NCBI GenBank assembly: GCA_037131655.1 | Contig: JBAXQP010000002.1 | Coordinates: forward strand, 1-30,765 | Direction of reading: 5' to 3' | DNA: 30,765 bases | Source: a bacterium | Lineage (GTDB): Bacteria > Armatimonadota > Fimbriimonadia > Fimbriimonadales > JBAXQP01 | In this document: piece by piece, positions 6,299 through 14,102 of the stretch | Numbering within the stretch: position 1 is the stretch's first letter | Layout: every line of letters begins with the position of its first letter | Position numbers and translations under genes: made by a program | The notes under the pieces: model-generated | What the model was told of the DNA's origin: nothing | Database searches by the model: none | What the model saw: only the letters and a program-made list of their open reading frames with translations

Positions 6299-8245
6299 CT
6301 AATGTGTACCCAGCTCTTCAACCCATACTCTAAGCATTTCGGCTTGGCTCCAGGCCTGAGCGATGCATCCTACCGGATGATGCGGTGGATCACCGTCAAA
6401 TATCTCGCTTATATAGCCCATACCTGCCTCTTTGAGGTGTTCGCGCAGGGATACCATCATTCTTCGTGCCCCTGGGCGATCTTTCGTTACGGCAATATAC
6501 GCTTCAATAAACGGACCCATCAGCCAAGGCCAAACCGTACCTTGATGGTAAGCAGCATCTCTTGATGCCTGAGAACCCGAATAAGTTCCGATATAACTCG
6601 GATCATCCGGTGAAAGCGTTCTCAAACCATAAGGTGTCAACAGATTAGACTGAATGACCTCTATCACTGACTCTGCCTGCTCTTTAGCAGCGGGCGCAAA
6701 CGGCAGACTGATTGCAAGCACCTGATTTGGCCGAAGAGAAGTATCAGGTGGGCCATCACTAATTACATCGTAAAAATAACCCTTTTCTTCATACCAGAAC
6801 TTCTCGCGGAAACTAAGCTCCGCCAAACTTGCTGCTTGTTCGTATTCCTTAGTAGGTTGCCCCAGTTTGCCAGCCAGCCATTCCATTATGCGCAGGAAAT
6901 TAATCCAAAGCGCGTTAATTTCTACGGGCTTGCCGATTCGAGGCGTTACGACCCAGTCCCCTACTTTTGCATCCATCCAAGTCAGTTGAACACCAGGTTC
7001 TCCTGCACTTAGTAGGCCATCCTTTTCTACAATTACATTATACAACGAACTTTGGCAATGTCCAATAAATATTTTACATAAAACTGGCATGATTACCAGG
7101 GCAAAATCTAAATCCCATCTAATTGACAGGTATTTGTAGATCGAATTGGCATACCAGAGCGTCGCATCAACCGTGTTATACTCCGGAGGCTGGCCTTCTC
7201 CAGGAAAACGATTGGGAATTAGCCCCTTATTAACATGCTTTGCAAAGGAGAGCAAGATATCACGCGCTTCGTCATACCTCTTGGTGGTCAGGCATAACCC
7301 AGGAAGCGCAATCATCGTATCACGCCCCCAATCTGTGAACCAAGGGTAGCCTGCTATCACAGTAGTCCGATCGGGGGCTTTGACCAAAAATGCATCGCAA
7401 TTCTGTGCTAAAAGCTGAGCAACAGGGTCTTTAAGCCCACTTAATGCAACCAAATCAGCCAAACGCTTCCGTTCTGCTGACAAAGCGGCATCTACATCCG
7501 TCTCAACCTCTTTTAGCTCAGTAGTAAAAATCATTACAGCCCGTTCGCCAGGTGTTAAATAATAGGAACAGGCGATAGGATTGTAGAGGTCTTCCAGACT
7601 ATCGAGTCCTCGCTCACGCTCTCGAAGATGCTCGAACTGGTAGTACCATACTTCAGTTTCAGTAATGGTTGCGTTAGGGGCCATCATCTTAAGTGGGGGG
7701 AAATTCTTATCGTAAGTTATTGTGATTGTCTCTTTATCGATCTTTTCATCTAACGGGAAGCCAGGCCGTGGATGCATTTCTTCATGATAGTTCTTATAGG
7801 CGATTAAAGGCGAAAGGGTTAAGCGAATCGGCTTGTTCCCCTGAAGCTCATAGGTGACATAAGTGGTGTTCTGTCCATGAGCCATCCAAACGCGCTTTAT
7901 AAGCGTTGAATTCCCAGGAAGGCCGTAATACCATGACGGCTCCGGGTTTAAGAGAAACTTTTGCAGGTGCAGATACCCCTGGGGATAGACCGCGTCTGGA
8001 TACTGGTTGGCGTTTAGCAAAAACTCTTGGCCACTCAGCTCAACTTTTGCATCTAAAGAGGAGACAAGCACAAACCGGTCAGTAGGCGGCACAAGCGCAG
8101 CTACAAGAAGCCCATGATATCGCCTCGTATTAGCTCCCGCCACTGTGCTCGATGCATATCCGCCAATGCCGTTAGTGACGAGCCACTCCCGCTGTGAAGA
8201 AACACCAAAGTCAGTGCATTGAACAGAATCTAGTACAATTTGCAT
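6299..8245 (-). CDS. Glycogen debranching enzyme (amylo-alpha-1,6-glucosidase type, GH133-like)
   Basis: Predicted to remove alpha-1,6-linked glucose from glycogen limit dextrins in the cytoplasm. The 648 residues contain an N-terminal beta-rich GDE domain (1 to ~240) with EWLVTNGIGGYASSTVAG and NTRRYHGLL (20-47), and a C-terminal (alpha/alpha)6 barrel (about 270-640) carrying PWFTDWGRDT (301-310) and HQGTVWPWLMGPF. The lengths and motifs match the bacterial/archaeal debranching family that lacks the 4-alpha-glucanotransferase half of the eukaryotic enzyme. GAGGT lies five nt before the ATG at 8245. No other glycogen gene is nearby, and the gene is monocistronic as far as can be seen. Confidence 0.92.
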   Translation of the reverse strand: MQIVLDSVQCTDFGVSSQREWLVTNGIGGYASSTVAGANTRRYHGLLVAALVPPTDRFVLVSSLDAKVELSGQEFLLNANQYPDAVYPQGYLHLQKFLLNPEPSWYYGLPGNSTLIKRVWMAHGQNTTYVTYELQGNKPIRLTLSPLIAYKNYHEEMHPRPGFPLDEKIDKETITITYDKNFPPLKMMAPNATITETEVWYYQFEHLRERERGLDSLEDLYNPIACSYYLTPGERAVMIFTTELKEVETDVDAALSAERKRLADLVALSGLKDPVAQLLAQNCDAFLVKAPDRTTVIAGYPWFTDWGRDTMIALPGLCLTTKRYDEARDILLSFAKHVNKGLIPNRFPGEGQPPEYNTVDATLWYANSIYKYLSIRWDLDFALVIMPVLCKIFIGHCQSSLYNVIVEKDGLLSAGEPGVQLTWMDAKVGDWVVTPRIGKPVEINALWINFLRIMEWLAGKLGQPTKEYEQAASLAELSFREKFWYEEKGYFYDVISDGPPDTSLRPNQVLAISLPFAPAAKEQAESVIEVIQSNLLTPYGLRTLSPDDPSYIGTYSGSQASRDAAYHQGTVWPWLMGPFIEAYIAVTKDRPGARRMMVSLREHLKEAGMGYISEIFDGDPPHHPVGCIAQAWSQAEMLRVWVEELGTH

Positions 8246-8348
8246 GTCTTACCTCGTAAAGTTCCCGATAACCTTAAACCCCATTTAAGCCTATCTTTAT
8301 ATATGGTATTGCAGTTGGAGCCACTCCCAAAATGGAGGTGACGCCTAT

Positions 8349-8555
8349 ATGCTGGTTGCACAAGCCAAAGAGTTTATCGGGCAAACGTGCGAAGTGACCT
8401 GGGCCGACCGATACGGAAATAGAACGTCCGAAACGGTGAGCGTTGACGATGTAACGTTTGTTCCGATGTATGGCGCTTGTATACTTACTTCCAGTGGGGA
8501 CATCAGATTGGACCGAGTCGTTGAGATAAGCGCGGTCTTTTTAGAGGCCGCTTAG
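8349..8555 (+). CDS. Small beta-rich hypothetical protein
   Basis: Sixty-eight residues, mostly alternating beta-type segments: CEVTWADRYGNRTSETVSVDDVTFVPMYGACILTSSGDIRLDRVVEISAV. The pattern suggests a small SH3-like or OB-like barrel, but I do not recognise a family. The gene is well supported by a full SD (GGAGGTGA) seven nt before the ATG, and it stands alone between divergent and convergent neighbours. It has no signal peptide and is presumably cytoplasmic. Confidence 0.65.
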   Translation: MLVAQAKEFIGQTCEVTWADRYGNRTSETVSVDDVTFVPMYGACILTSSGDIRLDRVVEISAVFLEAA

Positions 8556-8561
8556 GTCCAT

Positions 8562-8671
8562 GCGCTTACGTGGTGCGAGATCAGAGTGAGAGCGATAGAC
8601 ATGAGGCACGAAGCTAAATCCTTTAGCCCATCGCCTTTCCGCTTTAATCTGATACGCACCGCGTAAGACGC
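8562..8671. repeat. Long imperfect palindrome between convergent genes (possible bidirectional terminator or folded RNA)
   Basis: The arms at 8562-8584 and 8649-8671 pair over about 20 positions with a G-U pair and a bulge: CTTACG-T-GGTGCG on the left, and CGCACC-G-CGTAAG on the right, both bounded by ATCAG/CTGAT. The intervening 60 nt contains a second perfect hairpin GCTAAA-TCC-TTTAGC (8613-8627). The whole gap between the small hypothetical gene and the response-regulator stop is thus one folded unit. No U-tract is present. Confidence 0.5.
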
Positions 8672-9111
8672 TATTTAACCTGCTTCTCCGCTGCCAACCG
8701 TTCCCACTTTTCAACTGTTCTCACAGCTTCACGCCGGCGATCAACTGCCTGCTCTACTTTCATAGTCAGCAATTCATAAACATCCACGCCAGGAATATTC
8801 TTCTCAAGATAATCAAAAGCGCCACGCCGCATACACTCAACAGCATTCGCAACATTGCCGTATGCTGTAAGCACAATCACTTCCGCAAACAGATCGCGTG
8901 AAATTGCCGCCTGGAGCACTCGCAGGCCGCTCTCGGCGTCATCCATCGACATATCTGTCACAACAGCGTCAAAGGGGGTCTCAGAGAGGATTGTTCTTAT
9001 CGCCCCCGCTTCATCCCCCGCCGTAGTAACGTCATAACCGGCACGCTCCAAACGACGCCTTAACGCGTTTAATATTTGTTCCTCATCATCAATCACGAGT
9101 ATTCGATGCAT
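8671..9111 (-). CDS. Single-domain response regulator (CheY-like receiver)
   Basis: A 146-residue receiver domain with intact phosphorylation site: the acid pair D8-D9 (ILVIDDE), acceptor Asp53 (AVVTDMSMDD), Thr82 (VLTAYGN) and Lys104 (YLEKN). The last ~30 residues are a charged helix rather than an output domain. It overlaps the end of the upstream histidine kinase by about 23 nt, so it is very probably that kinase's partner. ATGs at 9117 and 9111 are both possible; AAGGA lies nine nt before 9111, which also gives the canonical MHRILVIDDE start. The longer open frame upstream is the kinase read in another frame. The output route (phosphorelay or protein contact) is unknown. Confidence 0.9.
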   Translation of the reverse strand: MHRILVIDDEEQILNALRRRLERAGYDVTTAGDEAGAIRTILSETPFDAVVTDMSMDDAESGLRVLQAAISRDLFAEVIVLTAYGNVANAVECMRRGAFDYLEKNIPGVDVYELLTMKVEQAVDRRREAVRTVEKWERLAAEKQVK

Positions 9112-10858
9112 TACCATTATTCCTTCCATTCTTGTTGCTGCGCAGTGGCAGATAAATAACGAACCGCGCACCTTCTCCAGGGGTCCCGTCTTCAACAATA
9201 ACCCCTTCGTGCGCATCTACAATACCTTTTACGATGGAAAGGCCCAACCCCATTCCCTTTACTCGCGAAGAATTGAACGGATTGAAAATCCGTTTCTTGC
9301 GTTCATGAGGCACGCCTGGCCCTTGGTCTTCAACTATTATTCGGACGTAAGATCTTCCTCGCGCTAGCGCTAAATTCTCTGGTACGCCCTCCGGAGGTAC
9401 TAATTCATTACTGATCTGTATGATTCCTTCTTCTTGAAAATGCAATGAATTTTCAACCAGCTCAGTAAATAGACGTTTCAACTTGGTAACATCAGCCTGA
9501 ATTACAGGAAGATCTTCACAAAGATTAAGTTCCAGTTTTACATTACTACGTTTAGGATAAAACTCCTTCATTGTTTCGCGAAGAAGACACGTTATTTCCA
9601 CATCTTCTTTATTTAGCTGTGTTGCCATCACAAATCCACGAAATTCGGCAAGCACACCCTCTAGCCTGGTTATACCGCGTCGAAGGCTCAACGCTAATTC
9701 TCTATACTGATCAGTGTGATCTCCCGGTTCATTCGTTAGGTACATGAGTTCATTCATATCACCACCGATAGCAAAAGCGCTGTTGCCCAAAACATGCGCT
9801 GCCTTCGCCGATAACTCACCCCAAGCAGCCATTCGTTCCGCCCTCAAAAGGCGTCCCAACATTCGGATCCCCTCTAACCCAGCGCCAAGCTGGCCCGCAA
9901 TCGCGGTCAGCACTTCCTCATCCTCTTCCGTAAAAGCATTTTTGAGCCAACGATTCTCGCTCTTTCGTCTGAGGACCCGAATAACTCCAACGCATCGGTC
10001 ACGCGTTAAAATCGGCACCGCAAGAAATGCCCCAATCTCTTCCATGGGCAGTTCCAAATGTCTTCCCTCCCAGCGTTGATCGTGCTGAGGGTTTTCAGCT
10101 CGGACAGACTTGAAATTAGCGACAACCCACCCCGTAAGCCCTTCACCGATCGAATAGCGAGCGATGTTCACCTTATCCAGAAGATCTCCACGCGAAGCGC
10201 GTAACACTATCTGCTCGGTAGCTTCATCAAGCAAGAAAATTGAACTTGCTTCAAAACGAAGCAGCGCCTCAGTCACTTGCATCACCTGGTCGAGCAGTGA
10301 TTCCTCATCAGCGCTAATTGGCAGAGACATGCCGATTTTCACCAACGCCTGCTGGTGCTTTAAATACCTATTGAGCTGAAGATGAAGCGCAACGAGTGAA
10401 GCCAGCGATTGAAGCATCTGTACATGCTCATCATTAAAAGAATTCTTCTTATCTCGTTCAACATTCAAAACGCCGCGAACACGATTATGGGCATCGAGAA
10501 CCGGCACGGCTAATTCACTTTGTGTGCGATCGGACATTGGTAAGTAATGTGAGTCCCGATTAACATCTCCAGATAAATAGGGGCGTCCAGTTGCAGCTAC
10601 GAATGGGGTAATTCCCTTCCCTGAGGCATCGGTAACAACAAGTTCAAAAGTCTTCTTGTTGTCAGGCCACCCTTCACCAATAGTGCACCGGAAAAGCATC
10701 TTCCCAACCTGTTCGTCAACCAACGCAATCGCCGACCAGTTAGCCCCCGTACATCGAAGCGCTTCAGTCGCAACCGCGTGAAGCACCTTCTCCGTATCAG
10801 GCTCGTTCAATACCATCTGTGATAGGTTCTGAATGGCTGACAGAATCTGCATGCCCAA
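9089..10858 (-). CDS. Sensor histidine kinase with two GAF domains
   Basis: A soluble 589-residue kinase with no membrane helix. GAF domains lie at about 15-160 and 185-335, then a dimerisation/phosphoacceptor helix around His355 (AAHVLGN), and a HATPase domain with N-box ELVENSLHF, G1 VEDQGPGVP and G2 GMGLGLSIVKGI. The GAF domains probably bind a small ligand or cofactor; each has the GEG-x-W/T-G pattern and the AVPV/AVPIL strand common in this fold. The start is TTG, with AAGG seven nt upstream; an in-frame ATG (10852) is the alternative. Its 3' end overlaps the response regulator, so kinase and receiver form a two-gene signalling unit. The signal is unknown. Confidence 0.9.
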   Translation of the reverse strand: MGMQILSAIQNLSQMVLNEPDTEKVLHAVATEALRCTGANWSAIALVDEQVGKMLFRCTIGEGWPDNKKTFELVVTDASGKGITPFVAATGRPYLSGDVNRDSHYLPMSDRTQSELAVPVLDAHNRVRGVLNVERDKKNSFNDEHVQMLQSLASLVALHLQLNRYLKHQQALVKIGMSLPISADEESLLDQVMQVTEALLRFEASSIFLLDEATEQIVLRASRGDLLDKVNIARYSIGEGLTGWVVANFKSVRAENPQHDQRWEGRHLELPMEEIGAFLAVPILTRDRCVGVIRVLRRKSENRWLKNAFTEEDEEVLTAIAGQLGAGLEGIRMLGRLLRAERMAAWGELSAKAAHVLGNSAFAIGGDMNELMYLTNEPGDHTDQYRELALSLRRGITRLEGVLAEFRGFVMATQLNKEDVEITCLLRETMKEFYPKRSNVKLELNLCEDLPVIQADVTKLKRLFTELVENSLHFQEEGIIQISNELVPPEGVPENLALARGRSYVRIIVEDQGPGVPHERKKRIFNPFNSSRVKGMGLGLSIVKGIVDAHEGVIVEDGTPGEGARFVIYLPLRSNKNGRNNGNASNTRD

Positions 10859-10888
10859 AAGTATACCTTCTCAACCAAAGCCAATCAG

Positions 10889-10934
10889 CCTAGTGCGTAT
10901 TACGTATTTACGGATAAGGTGATAGGTGATGGGG
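10889..10934 (+). repeat. 46-bp direct repeat, copy 1
   Basis: Begins CCTAGTGCGTATTACG and ends GGTGATAGGTGATGGGG. It matches the copy at 12212-12257 at 45 of 46 positions (T versus G at the 12th base), in the same orientation. It contains TACGTA and two GGTGAT units. The two copies bracket the PEP-CTERM gene. Confidence 0.9.
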
Positions 10935-11213
10935 GCCGTAAGTTGGTATTTCAGATGGCGGAAGTTAGCCTGATTCGAGGGCTGTCTTTTCAAATGCTCG
11001 AAAGGATACATCAACTTGAGTCAGTACCGAGGTGATGGATAGCCCCACTCGTGCTATGAACGGGGAAACACAAAACCAAACCGATGGGAGTGCATCTACA
11101 CCCTGTCGGTATCTTGTGGTGTGGAGTTTACGACGCCAAAACAGACCCTTAAGTCGACTTTTCAATGAAAAATATATCCAAAAAAGAAAAAATGAAAATA
11201 AATATACTTATCA

Positions 11214-11228
11214 TGGCTAATTATGTGC
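11214..11228 (+). promoter_or_regulatory. Weak sigma-54-like -24/-12 element
   Basis: TGGCTAATTATGTGC has the GG-N10-GC spacing and the TGGC / TGC cores of the sigma-54 consensus, but the positions between are poor. It lies 235 nt before the PEP-CTERM start at 11464. It is listed because the two other PEP-CTERM genes have better matches. Confidence 0.25.
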
Positions 11229-11370
11229 GGTTTCGCTTTCTCAAAGCGTATACATAATAGAACGAAAAATTGGTTTCTAAGTAAACCGCCCTAAAACATG
11301 CGAACTGAGAAACCATACACAAAGGGTTCTAAATATCATATTGGTTTCTGAACAAGAAGAGTCGATTGCT

Positions 11371-11451
11371 TGAGACAGGAGTCTCAGATTCCACGAAAAT
11401 ATTCGAATCGTGAAAGTTCTGCAATTGGCTCCCTGGCATTAGAGCCAGGGA
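11371..11451 (+). promoter_or_regulatory. Structured 5' leader of the PEP-CTERM gene
   Basis: Three successive stems: TGAGAC-AGGA-GTCTCA (11371-11386); CACGA...TCGTG enclosing the palindrome ATTCGAAT (about 11392-11412); and TCCCTGGC-ATTAGA-GCCAGGGA (11430-11451). The last ends immediately before the SD AAGGAG. The density of perfect stems suggests a regulatory leader; it matches no riboswitch class that I recognise. Confidence 0.4.
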
Positions 11452-11463
11452 AGGAGAAGTTCG

Positions 11464-12108
11464 ATGAAGTCACGAGTATCACTAGCCTTGGCAATAGCCG
11501 TTCTAACGGTATTAGTACGTCCTGCGCTTGGCGTAAACCTACTTGTACAGGACGGGTTTGAGGTTAATAACCTAGCCCCCCTCGGGAGCATTGTAACACC
11601 ATTAACCCCAGGAATCTGGGGATACGAGAATTCTTCTGATGTAAATACGGGCAACAGCGGCATCCTTCCTCGGACCGGTAGATGGATGCTCGAAATGAAT
11701 ACTGGCGCCGGTTCTTATACGCAGACACTCCAATTCGCTGACATTAGTTTGTACCCCACCTTACAGGCGACAGCCTATTTTAACTCGGATGCGCCAGGCG
11801 CTAGCGCCTCGATCGTCTTGAGTTATTGGGCGGGTATCAACAGTTGGAACACCAGCATCAGCCTAGACTCCTACAGCTTAACTCTCGATAGCAACCCGTT
11901 GACATGGGAAGCAATTAACTTCGTTTCGTCACGGCCATCCGGTGCCACTTGGGTCGGCTTCCAGGTAGCTTTCCTCGAAAGCTCGATTCAAAACACTGCA
12001 GGGTATGTGGACGACGCATCACTCGTTCCGGTTCCAGAGCCGAATAGTATGCTGGCTTTGGGTACTGGTCTGTTTGGTCTATGCGGCTTACTGAGGCGCA
12101 GAAAGTAG
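11464..12108 (+). CDS. PEP-CTERM sorted surface protein, jelly-roll-like
   Basis: A 214-residue secreted protein with an N-terminal signal peptide (MKSRVSLALAIAVLTVLVRPALG), a beta-rich middle region resembling carbohydrate-binding jelly-roll modules (VQDGFEVNN near the start, YVDDASLVPVPEP at the end), and a C-terminal PEP-CTERM signal: VPEP, a hydrophobic helix SMLALGTGLFGLCGLL, and RRRK. Such proteins are recognised by an exosortase, which cleaves near the PEP motif; no exosortase is in the window. AAGGAG lies seven nt before the ATG, preceded by a structured leader, and a strong terminator follows at 12136-12163. It is the only rightward gene between 8.6 and 24 kb and is bracketed by 46-bp direct repeats. 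The function of the mature protein is unknown. Confidence 0.88.
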   Translation: MKSRVSLALAIAVLTVLVRPALGVNLLVQDGFEVNNLAPLGSIVTPLTPGIWGYENSSDVNTGNSGILPRTGRWMLEMNTGAGSYTQTLQFADISLYPTLQATAYFNSDAPGASASIVLSYWAGINSWNTSISLDSYSLTLDSNPLTWEAINFVSSRPSGATWVGFQVAFLESSIQNTAGYVDDASLVPVPEPNSMLALGTGLFGLCGLLRRRK

Positions 12109-12135
12109 TATCTATACTACGCTAGAAGATGTCTA

Positions 12136-12163
12136 AGAGCGGCAGCTTAAGCTGCCGCTCTTT
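12136..12163 (+). terminator. Rho-independent terminator of the PEP-CTERM gene
   Basis: AAGAGCGGCAGC - TTAA - GCTGCCGCTCTT is a perfect 12-bp stem followed by TTC; the last Ts of the arm plus the following bases make a short U-tract (CTCTTTTC). It lies 27 nt after the stop codon. It may also act leftward. Confidence 0.85.
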
Positions 12164-12211
12164 TCAATGCTTTCTCAAAAAACCTCACTCTGTAATTCTT
12201 AAACAATTCTA

Positions 12212-12257
12212 CCTAGTGCGTAGTACGTATTTACGGATAAGGTGATAGGTGATGGGG
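12212..12257 (+). repeat. 46-bp direct repeat, copy 2
   Basis: It differs by one base from copy 1 at 10889-10934. The gap 12109-12419 has no gene: it holds the terminator, this repeat, the hexamer array (12265-12288) and half of an inverted dispersed repeat (12373-12390). Confidence 0.9.
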
Positions 12258-12264
12258 TCCGGAG

Positions 12265-12288
12265 TCATTCTCATTGTCATTGTCATTG
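12265..12288 (+). repeat. Short tandem hexamer repeat
   Basis: Four consecutive hexamers, TCATTC followed by three TCATTG, start eight nt after the 46-bp repeat. A simple-sequence tract of this kind can vary in copy number between strains. Confidence 0.8.
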
Positions 12289-12372
12289 TCAATAAAACTA
12301 CCCGTATAACCCTGTGTAGGCCTCTGGGCCGTATCGAAGGGCGGTCAGGATTAGCAATCAGATAGGCCAGGA

Positions 12373-12390
12373 GGAGGTTGCTTCGGCACA
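12373..12390 (-). repeat. Dispersed repeat, inverted copy of 27542-27559
   Basis: GGAGGTTGCTTCGGCACA is the exact reverse complement of 27542-27559. The flanks (CGCCTCGCAAT here, TGTCATTG there) resemble the short interspersed elements with GCGAGG and GCCGAAGCAACCTC cores found in several bacterial genomes. Both copies look degenerate. Confidence 0.6.
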
Positions 12391-12419
12391 AACCGCCTCG
12401 CAATCACACATCAAAAGCA

Positions 12420-12881
12420 CTACGATCCCTTACCATGCTTCCACCCGCTTGTAGAACGGGGGATGGGGAGGTCTTCGGAGAGTTGGGGCATTTCGGCGGG
12501 TAGGGGTACCTTGTAAGAAACGGGGAGACTAAATTGTTTGACAATCTCCTCCAATTTAGCGGTAGCTTCCGAATGCATGCGCTCTAGTTCGTTCTGCATC
12601 TCCGAGCGCATTTCCTCCATCTGCTCTTTCAGACGAAAAATAACCTCGACACCGGCCAAATTGACCCCCATCACCTGTGTCAATGTTTGGATCTGGCGAA
12701 CGCGCATGATGTCCGATTCGGAATATAGACGGTTCTTTCCTTTAATCCGAGCGGGACGGATAAGTCCCAAACGTTCATATAATCGAAGGGTTTGAACATG
12801 CACGTCGCACAATTTAGCGGCTACGCTAATCATGTAGACCGGCTCAGAGCGGGCATCTTTTAAATTATCATTCTCACTCAT
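12420..12881 (-). CDS. hspR: HspR-type heat-shock repressor (MerR family)
   Basis: A 153-residue MerR-family regulator placed last in dnaK-dnaJ-hspR, the position HspR takes in actinobacteria and relatives, where it binds HAIR operators and represses the dnaK operon. A winged helix-turn-helix covers about residues 15-75 (MISVAAKLCDVHVQTLRLYERLGLI, then NRLYSESDIMRVRQI), followed by a long charged coiled coil (about 85-125, EEMRSEMQNELERMHSEA) and a proline-rich tail. It starts 24 nt after the dnaJ stop. No clear CTTGAGT-type HAIR site was found before dnaK, so its operator may differ (see 16045-16065). Confidence 0.88.
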   Translation of the reverse strand: MSENDNLKDARSEPVYMISVAAKLCDVHVQTLRLYERLGLIRPARIKGKNRLYSESDIMRVRQIQTLTQVMGVNLAGVEVIFRLKEQMEEMRSEMQNELERMHSEATAKLEEIVKQFSLPVSYKVPLPAEMPQLSEDLPIPRSTSGWKHGKGS

Positions 12882-12905
12882 CGCTGCTTGCCTGCCTTTG
12901 ATGCA

Positions 12906-13976
12906 TTATTCCTTGCTCTTAGCCAATTCCGTTAGGAGTTCCCTCTCGCGCGCGGTTATTTGTTTCGGAACGGTAATTTTAATTCGCGCGTAAAGGTCAC
13001 CACGCCCTCCACGCAACGTGGACATTCCCTGTCCACCAAGCTTATAAACCTGACCGGATTGAGTTCCAGGCAATACTCGCATCGAGACTTTGCCCGTTAA
13101 TGTCGGCACATCTGATTGCGCCCCTAAAATTGCATCCGTATAGGACACAGGCACATCAATATATAAATCGCTTTCTTTACGTTCAAAAGTCGCATGCGTT
13201 TTAAGACGAACGCGAAGATAAAGGTCGCCTCGTCGTCCATCGGAACCTGCTACGCCCTGACCTGATATTCGAATTCGCTGACCTTCTGAAATCCCTGCCG
13301 GCGCCTTCACTTCAACTCTGCGGGATGATTCGACTTGCCCAACTCCTCGGCATTGATTACACATTTGAACGTTTGTCTGACCTGCCCCTCCACACGTAGG
13401 GCAGGCAGCATTCATTCCGAAAAACCCTCTATCCCGCATACGCCCTGATCCACCACAGGTGGCACATATCTGAGCGTTGGTTCCCGCAACTGCCCCAGCC
13501 CCTTTACAGGTTGGGCAAGCATCTTCAGAAGACAGCACAAGTGTTCTCGTAACGCCGTTAAACGCATCTTCCAAAGTGAGTTCAATTATCTGCTCAATAT
13601 CGGAAGGGGGTGTGCGAGATGATCGGGGCTGACCTCCAAATCCACCAAGAAAAGTCTCAAAGATATCGGAGAACCCACCCCCGCCAGGACCTTGCTGTCC
13701 AAATCCGCCAGGGAAACCACCCTCTTGATGTTGAGCCTGACCACGGTTGACTGCCTCCCAATCGGCGCCAAAGTGGTCGTACTGCTGGCGTTTTTCGCCA
13801 TTACTCAGCACTTCATAGGCTTCACTGATCTGTTTAAACTTTTCCTCAGCCTGTTTGTCCTCAGGATTCACATCTGGGTGATATTTTCGAGCTAGCTTGC
13901 GATAAGCCTGCTTAATATCTTTATCCGATGCGTTCTTGGGCACTCCCAGTATCTCGTAATAGTCTTTAGCGGGCAT
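12906..13976 (-). CDS. dnaJ: Chaperone protein DnaJ (Hsp40)
   Basis: Co-chaperone that stimulates DnaK ATPase activity and delivers substrates. The 356 residues hold a J domain (about 5-70) with HPD at 33-35, a Gly/Phe-rich linker (about 85-116), a zinc domain with four C-x2-C pairs (Cys 154/157, 171/174, 192/195, 206/209) and two C-terminal substrate-binding beta domains. It is slightly shorter than Escherichia coli DnaJ. GGAGG lies nine nt before the ATG. It follows dnaK with a 126-nt gap that contains a strong hairpin (14051-14088), which could lower expression relative to dnaK. Confidence 0.95.
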   Translation of the reverse strand: MPAKDYYEILGVPKNASDKDIKQAYRKLARKYHPDVNPEDKQAEEKFKQISEAYEVLSNGEKRQQYDHFGADWEAVNRGQAQHQEGGFPGGFGQQGPGGGGFSDIFETFLGGFGGQPRSSRTPPSDIEQIIELTLEDAFNGVTRTLVLSSEDACPTCKGAGAVAGTNAQICATCGGSGRMRDRGFFGMNAACPTCGGAGQTNVQMCNQCRGVGQVESSRRVEVKAPAGISEGQRIRISGQGVAGSDGRRGDLYLRVRLKTHATFERKESDLYIDVPVSYTDAILGAQSDVPTLTGKVSMRVLPGTQSGQVYKLGGQGMSTLRGGRGDLYARIKITVPKQITARERELLTELAKSKE

Positions 13977-14050
13977 AACCGCATGCCTCCGGACGGATTC
14001 AGGTGATAGGTCTTAAGTGTTAGAATCCGGAAATCTTAATCTTATCCGGA

Positions 14051-14088
14051 AATCCCTATAGTCCCCCTTGGTAAGGGGGACTGGGATT
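14051..14088. repeat. Strong hairpin between dnaK and dnaJ (dispersed palindromic repeat or attenuator)
   Basis: AGTCCCCCTT-GGT-AAGGGGGACT (14060-14082) is a perfect 10-bp stem, extended outward by AATCCC/GGGATT after a 3-nt bulge. On the minus strand it sits directly after the dnaK stop. Without a U-tract it may be an mRNA-processing or stability element. The half-motif AAGGGGGACT recurs near 29442, suggesting a dispersed repeat. Confidence 0.6.
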
Positions 14089-14102
14089 GGCCTAATTATT
14101 TG

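Larger units (their letters stand above)
10859..11463. other. 605-nt intergenic region upstream of the PEP-CTERM gene
   Basis: No convincing gene: a 66-codon leftward frame and a 62-codon rightward frame have no SD and no recognisable sequence. The region holds the first copy of the 46-bp direct repeat (10889-10934), an AT-rich stretch (about 11160-11220), a weak sigma-54-like site (11214-11228), a nested hairpin at 11221-11257 (TTATGT...ACATAA around CGCTTT-CTC-AAAGCG) and the three-hairpin leader at 11371-11451. Confidence 0.5.

Noticed and set aside
11014..11034. CTTGAGT, a half-site of the HAIR operator
   Set aside because: The second half-site (ACTCAAG) is not present seven nt away, and the position is not near a heat-shock gene.
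10965..11165. 66-codon leftward frame
   Set aside because: No SD, no recognisable motif and composition unlike neighbouring genes; it overlaps another random frame on the opposite strand.
11270..11352. Repeated GGTTTC/GAAACC words taken as a possible CRISPR array
   Set aside because: The words are 6-9 nt, irregularly spaced and in both orientations; there is no constant repeat-spacer period and no cas gene in the window.
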